Shown in pieces: positions 59,310 through 64,000 of a stretch of DNA of 64,000 nucleotides; within the stretch, counting starts at the first letter, position 1; the number at the start of each line of letters is the position of its first letter. The notes beneath the pieces were generated by a model. That model was not told where the DNA came from, searched no databases, and was given only the letters and a program-made list of their open reading frames with translations. The DNA comes from Rosellinia necatrix. Its lineage: Eukaryota; Ascomycota; Sordariomycetes; Xylariales; Xylariaceae. Position numbers and translations under genes: made by a program. The stretch spans positions 2,046,001 to 2,110,000 of the forward strand of contig JAGYVD010000006.1 in assembly GCA_021209875.1 (NCBI GenBank). The letters are read 5' to 3'.

Positions 59310-60827
59310 TTATACGAAGCTCCTTTCGCCCGCCGTCCTACCCCCAAATATGCCGGGTGATAGCTCGTCGATTTCCATGATGTTCGATAGAACTGGAGCT
59401 CTCCTCGTGGATGCCTTTTTTACCAGTCTGAAAACTCGCCTTGACCTCCTATCTGCTTTGCTGGGCTCGTCGTCTACGGCGTCCGGCTGTGGCTCCGGCT
59501 GGCCCTGTAGGGTTACGTGCTCAGTCGCGTTCAACGCGAAGAGCTTCACACCGCCGGGGCGCGCTTTGTCTCGTGCCAGGGCACGTAGTATAGGGATTGA
59601 GGCTGCCATGATCGTAATCGATGTCTCAGCCACCGATAAAACGGTAAGTTGCAATGAGCTGTCTGTGACACACACAACTGTGAGTCACTCATTCACAAGG
59701 CTCATATTATTTCTTGGGTCATACCTAGATCCGCATGGAATGTGCCAGCCAGGGCGTAAATCTTGACGAATGAGATCACACCGGCACTGGGCATCAGGTT
59801 AGTAACACATGTCGGTATCACAGGGGCAGCGGAAGCCTTACAAAAAGCCAAGGCTCATTGCGCATATGGCCCCAAACCGTTCTTTCTTACTCATATCCAT
59901 CTTCCAGATGATTTTCCAGGGCAGAAATGCCAACATGAAATCCACAGTTCCGGAATACCCTAAGGGGCCGTAGGTTAGCAGCGTATGATGCCAGTCTATA
60001 GAGACGGAGGGAAAAACTCATACCTGAAGCAAACGCATTGTATCCGATCAAGGTCTCCCTTGGCCAACACGAGCCCTGAACGAAGACATTGAAGTTCTTC
60101 TCCACTGGCGTGCACTGCACCCAATTGAAAATGATACTGAGATACATGGTGATATTGATCGTGAATATGGCAAACCAGATGGAGCATTTGACCCAGCCGC
60201 TAGAGATACGAAGCAGAGTGAGCGCGAATGAAGTCTTGCTGATGACGGCAGCAAGTATTGAGAATACCCCGGACACGAGCAATGCCAGCAGGATCCGGGG
60301 CCAGTTGTTCGGAGCGATGTCGTAGGGTTCTTTTCCCCAACCAAGTGATATCGCGACCGATGTCGACGTGTTGGAGAGCACGACGAGGAACTATAACTAT
60401 GTGAGAACTATGTGACTCTGCGGAATGGCTCTCATTCTCTCGTACCCATGACTTTAGCAGGCAGTATTAGCAGGTCTTTTCTCTATCTGATGCAAGAGGG
60501 TTGCGAGGAAAACCGAGGGTAGAGAGCGAGGATCTAACAGAGTCGGGGAACAACTGCTCCTCAATTCGGTGACACCAGGGAAGAAGACGTCTTGTTGATG
60601 TTACTCACAGCTGCTAAGAGATGATCATCCCACCACAATCCCCTGTGCTTCCGAATCTTGAGATATAGTCGTAGAACCAACCATCCTGCTGCTAAGATGG
60701 CAAGAGCCCACACGCACGCCTCAACAGAGGGGCCGAAATCATCATGAAGTAACTCTTCTTCCAGTTCAACGGACGGTATTACTCTGCCTAGGGGAGAGTC
60801 CGGGATCGCATCATTATTCGCATCCAT
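59310..60827 (-). CDS. Rhodopsin-domain integral membrane protein (PTH11-like/SAT4 group)
   Basis: Seven-span fungal membrane protein of the rhodopsin-domain group often linked to PTH11-like receptors or secondary-metabolite loci. Five exons (60827-60609, 60390-60024, 59959-59842, 59786-59725, 59662-59310) give 372 aa. Spans visible: ACVWALAILAAGWLVLRLYL, WPRILLALLVSGVFSILAA, CSIWFAIFTINITMYLSIIF, VDFMLAFLPWKIIW, FGAICAMSLGFFAGVISFVK and VLSVAETSITIMAASIPILR; LLAAFLVVLSNTSTSVAISL joins across intron 1. Signature motifs HRGLWWDDHL, WVQCTPVEKNF and LPWKIIW match the family. The C-terminal tail is basic and disordered. No CFEM domain is seen, so it is not a classic PTH11. Intron 1 (218 nt) is long. 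Confidence 0.85.
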
Positions 60828-63800
60828 TATGGTAAAGTAGAGTCATACGTTGGACCCGGTCGGGCTTCATTGATTTTCTGTTCGGCGGCGTCTAAGTCCC
60901 TCCGTCATATCCGCACATGGGAGAAGTGAGAAAGGGGATTGATCGAGAGGCTATAGTCGTCGGGTTGTCCACTAAGATGGTGGATCCAGACTTATAAGGG
61001 CGGAGCAGCGGAGGGCCCGGTACCCTCGGCCATGACGGTAAAGGGGTTGCAGGTGCACTCATCACCACCAATATGTCACGGGCGAGTGAAACACACCCCC
61101 GAGATCTACCATGGGGAACGCTATAATAACGTGTGCCGTATACCGAATATAGGGCTGCCATCCCATCGATAGGGGGGATGGATGGGGGATGCGAACTATG
61201 CGAGGCAACGCATGGTAACGCTCGACATGTCCGTGTCAAGTCGGATAATTTGATTGATCTGCGGGCCATGTTTCGGTCTCATCCGGGGTAATTGTGGCCC
61301 GGACTATGCCTGCATCAACTCGTCTCCGGGGAAGGGCAGCTAGCCAGAGTGACATGTTTCACATTGCGCTCAGGCTTTTCGTACTTTAGTGTCCGTGCTT
61401 GGCATGAACGCTGCCGGTAGGGCACAACGACGAAGCACATTGGGACACATCTGCCCACGAGAGACAAGTTGAACGATATCCCCGCTGCTTATTCTCCTTT
61501 CTCGCGGCTATGAGTCGTTGATTCTGGCCCCATTCATTTCAATCTAGGATATACCGTCGATAATTACATTGGTGTTAGCACCAGGGTTTCCGCTTGTGAC
61601 GTTGCGACCGGGAACATGGACGGCGATCAATCTGCCGATCCCGGGGTTGGGCTTGGCCTTGGACGAATTGACGAACAGATGCATCTTTACCGATCTCACG
61701 GGGAACTTGCAGATCATTTCACGGATGGTACGTTAGCTAGGAGTCACAAAACATTAGAGATAATGCAATAAAGCAGGTATTTATGTAGCAACCGAAAGAG
61801 CGATTGCTATTACACGAATTATGAGGTTCCCGAACTCCAGAGCCCCGTGTCCATTTGGTTCGACCCCATGCTATGAATTTCCAGAATATCTTTCATCGCC
61901 TTATTTGAAATCAAAGGCAAAATTTCTTGAAAGTCCTCTAATTGTAACTCTAGAGATTTTTCGAAAATTTTTATGGGGGGTGCATTAGTTAATATGCGAA
62001 CGCGTAGGAGTCAGGGTATAGGAAGTGTGGATAATACGAGGGACTTCGTCAGGTAAGCGAGGTTCAGTTCTTCTCGATGCCTGATCTCATTACAATTCAT
62101 CCATGCATTAATAGAGGGCCTTGAATAGACGAACTTCAGCACATTTATTCACGTGATAATGCTTTGCTTGATATCAGCATGGTTCAAAGCATAACTGACT
62201 AGATCGACGACCAGCAAAGTGAAACTCTCGCCGTACGAGCTCTATCCATAGAAGAGGAGTGAATCGTGATTTGTATTCATCACCACCTCTTATCACCGGG
62301 GTATTAATGGGTCGCCCAATATTTGGCCGATCGATACGACGGGATCTGTGGCTTCACCTTTGATCCCTTAAGCACAAATGATGGGGGATTTTCGGAAGTG
62401 ACCACATGCTGAGAATGTAACCGTAAGCAAGCAGCGGCTTGCGGTAACATTCCGAGAATATAAAGTCATACCACCTCCCCGTTCCTTTATTGGGTGTCGA
62501 ACTGGGGCTGTGATGACCTAGGGCTGAGACAAGACGTGGCAGCCTTAATGAGGACGTACAAACAGCGTCGGGACATGGTCGATATAAAACATGTCTCTGC
62601 AGAATTAATAACTCGGTGTGATCGCCTCTGTTGTGGATAGACAGCAGTGCTACCGATTCTATCAGAATAGGTCAGGAGGAGATATCAGGCATATTACCAG
62701 TAAGGGTAGCATTATAAGGGCCTACGTGGTTATATAGCTATACAGTGTTTCCCGACACGCGAGTCTATCACGTGTGCAACCGCGACTACCTATTATGTAG
62801 ATAGATTATGTAGGTACTTACGTGCTCATATATGGTCGTCAGTTCACCATTTTCTCTCATCACGTATCCCACCGGGCCACCCCTCACCCTCCCCTTCTAT
62901 GCACCCCTCCCCTTGCCACGCCAACCACCAATGCCATATGAAAAGTACTCATCTCCCCTTTTCCAGCCTTGAAATTCCCTAGAATTGTGTTGGGATAGTT
63001 TACTTTACACGCCTCACTGCATCCTCGGCGAGTCTTCTCGGAAGAGCTCGTATCACGGCTCATCTGTCGCGAGGAGCTAGGCCACTATGGCATGATACGT
63101 AAAATCCCTCCGGAAAAGTCTTCTCGTATACGTCATGAATCCCTTCACTGATCTTTTGGCTCACTCAACAGACTCCCAGCTGAGATTCTACTGCCCACCC
63201 TAGATCTTAGACTTCCAGTTGCTGCCTCGAATCTCGTGCGTTTTCCTCAAGGGTAAACCCGTTGTCGATAACCTCCCCGCCTTATAGATAAGTAGCTTAA
63301 GGCGATCCCCACTCTGTATAGAATCTAGGGGTGAGAATTTGACTGTATCGTATTAGATGGTCCGACCGTAGGGCGCGATTTCACACCATAGTTATCCCCT
63401 TCACTCATGGTGATGAATGTCACCTGTTCCCTTTATTCCAGTTCAATGAACTCTAGCAAATCACGACACAAAAAGATTCTCACTTGTACTCGTTCCGTTG
63501 TGTGGTTAAAGCCCGGGAAGCAATCTCAACCCCTGATATAGTAAAGGGACTCCGATAATTATCAGATATCAGAACAGAACACCCAGTCCCAGAAGCTCTC
63601 ATACCAATGATCTAATATTTGTATGCAACATGAGCAGTGTGGATATACGCACCTACCCACTAAATCACCAAATTGAAGTCTGATGTCATCCTCAAATTTT
63701 GATAGATGAAAATCACGGTGTGGCACACGGATTTGATACGAAAGCTTCGGTAATTGCACAATTTTCAACGGGGGAGATTTCAAACAAATGTGTAGGCAAT

Positions 63801-64000
63801 TAACAGGCATATATCAGTTGGCAGCTAATTACAAGCCCATGAATCGTCCATGAATACGGTTAGTGTAACTTACTGTTCTATTTTTGAATTGCAAAAGTCA
63901 CCGCAATGCGCATAGGATTACGGAATACTTGCGGCCCTGAACATGACATACGACCAGTCTGCCATCATCGCCTCTCTATTACCCTTTGAGTAGCCCAAAA
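60828..64000. other. Gene-poor end of the window
   Basis: About 3.2 kb. A plausible gene beginning is seen at 61616 (38 codons, ending with a potential donor at 61729), but no continuing exon was found. A minus-strand frame at 63562-63810 has protein-like content without a recognised motif. Neither is supported enough to call. Confidence 0.4.

Noticed and set aside
63562..63810. 82-codon minus-strand frame rich in Cys, Trp and His
   Set aside because: Possibly an exon of an unknown gene, but no upstream or downstream exon could be linked.
63948..63958. ACATACGACCA resembling the start of fungal 5S rRNA
   Set aside because: Only the first 11 bases match; the following sequence has no 5S internal control region.
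1..64000. CRISPR array, bacterial operons or insertion sequences
   Set aside because: The sequence is eukaryotic with spliced genes; none of the repeats has regular spacers, and no transposase or terminal inverted repeats were seen.

Overview
This window is nuclear DNA of a filamentous ascomycete (Pezizomycotina, most likely Sordariomycetes). Most genes are split by short GT...AG introns of about 50-100 nt with CTAAC/TACTAAC-type branch points. Genes lie on both strands with no operons, intergenic DNA is full of CCTACCTAGGTAGG-type palindromes, and several families are typical of this group (PTH11/rhodopsin-domain protein, sedolisin, fungal amidoligase, SRR1-like, homeobox-C2H2 factor). The source species cannot be named from the sequence alone.

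Layout. 0-5.3 kb: HIR1 histone chaperone (-) and a LAMTOR1-like lipid-anchored adaptor (+), divergent across a motif-rich promoter. 5.3-16.6 kb: a gene-poor stretch holding one small Cys-rich conserved ORF, microsatellites and TAGGTA-type repeats. 16.6-22 kb: F-box protein (+), ZNF830/CCDC16-like protein (-) and Mediator subunit Med7 (+); the last two are divergent. 22-32 kb: a second gene-poor stretch with two small orphan helical ORFs that have TATA-like promoters, and a wrecked short-chain dehydrogenase. 32-34 kb: secreted sedolisin (S53) protease. 34.8-39 kb: homeobox-C2H2 transcription factor (two apparent indels) and a bifunctional diaminopropionate ammonia-lyase/M20 amidohydrolase fusion. 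41-50.3 kb: a conserved unknown, tRNA-Ser(AGA), Mcr1-type cytochrome b5 reductase, an amidoligase, a membrane-protein frame with two stops, and a nucleoside 2-deoxyribosyltransferase-like protein. 50.9-60.8 kb: an RGG-rich coiled-coil protein (two apparent indels), LUC7 (U1 snRNP), GPI16/PIG-T, an SRR1-like protein and a rhodopsin-domain membrane protein. 60.8-64 kb: no supportable gene.

Most genes are independent housekeeping functions: chromatin assembly, transcription, splicing, GPI anchoring and vacuolar/TOR signalling. The accessory part (about 22-50 kb) is where decayed genes, orphan ORFs and unusual enzymes concentrate. The most notable observations are: (i) the lyase-amidohydrolase fusion, which mirrors the adjacent bacterial ygeX/ygeY pair; (ii) two unrelated genes that each carry the same pair of apparent insertions (one extra C in a C6 run, one extra GC in a GC run); and (iii) a membrane-protein frame intact except for two in-frame stops. 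Exon models were built by hand from splice signals, reading phase and family continuity; no searches were run.
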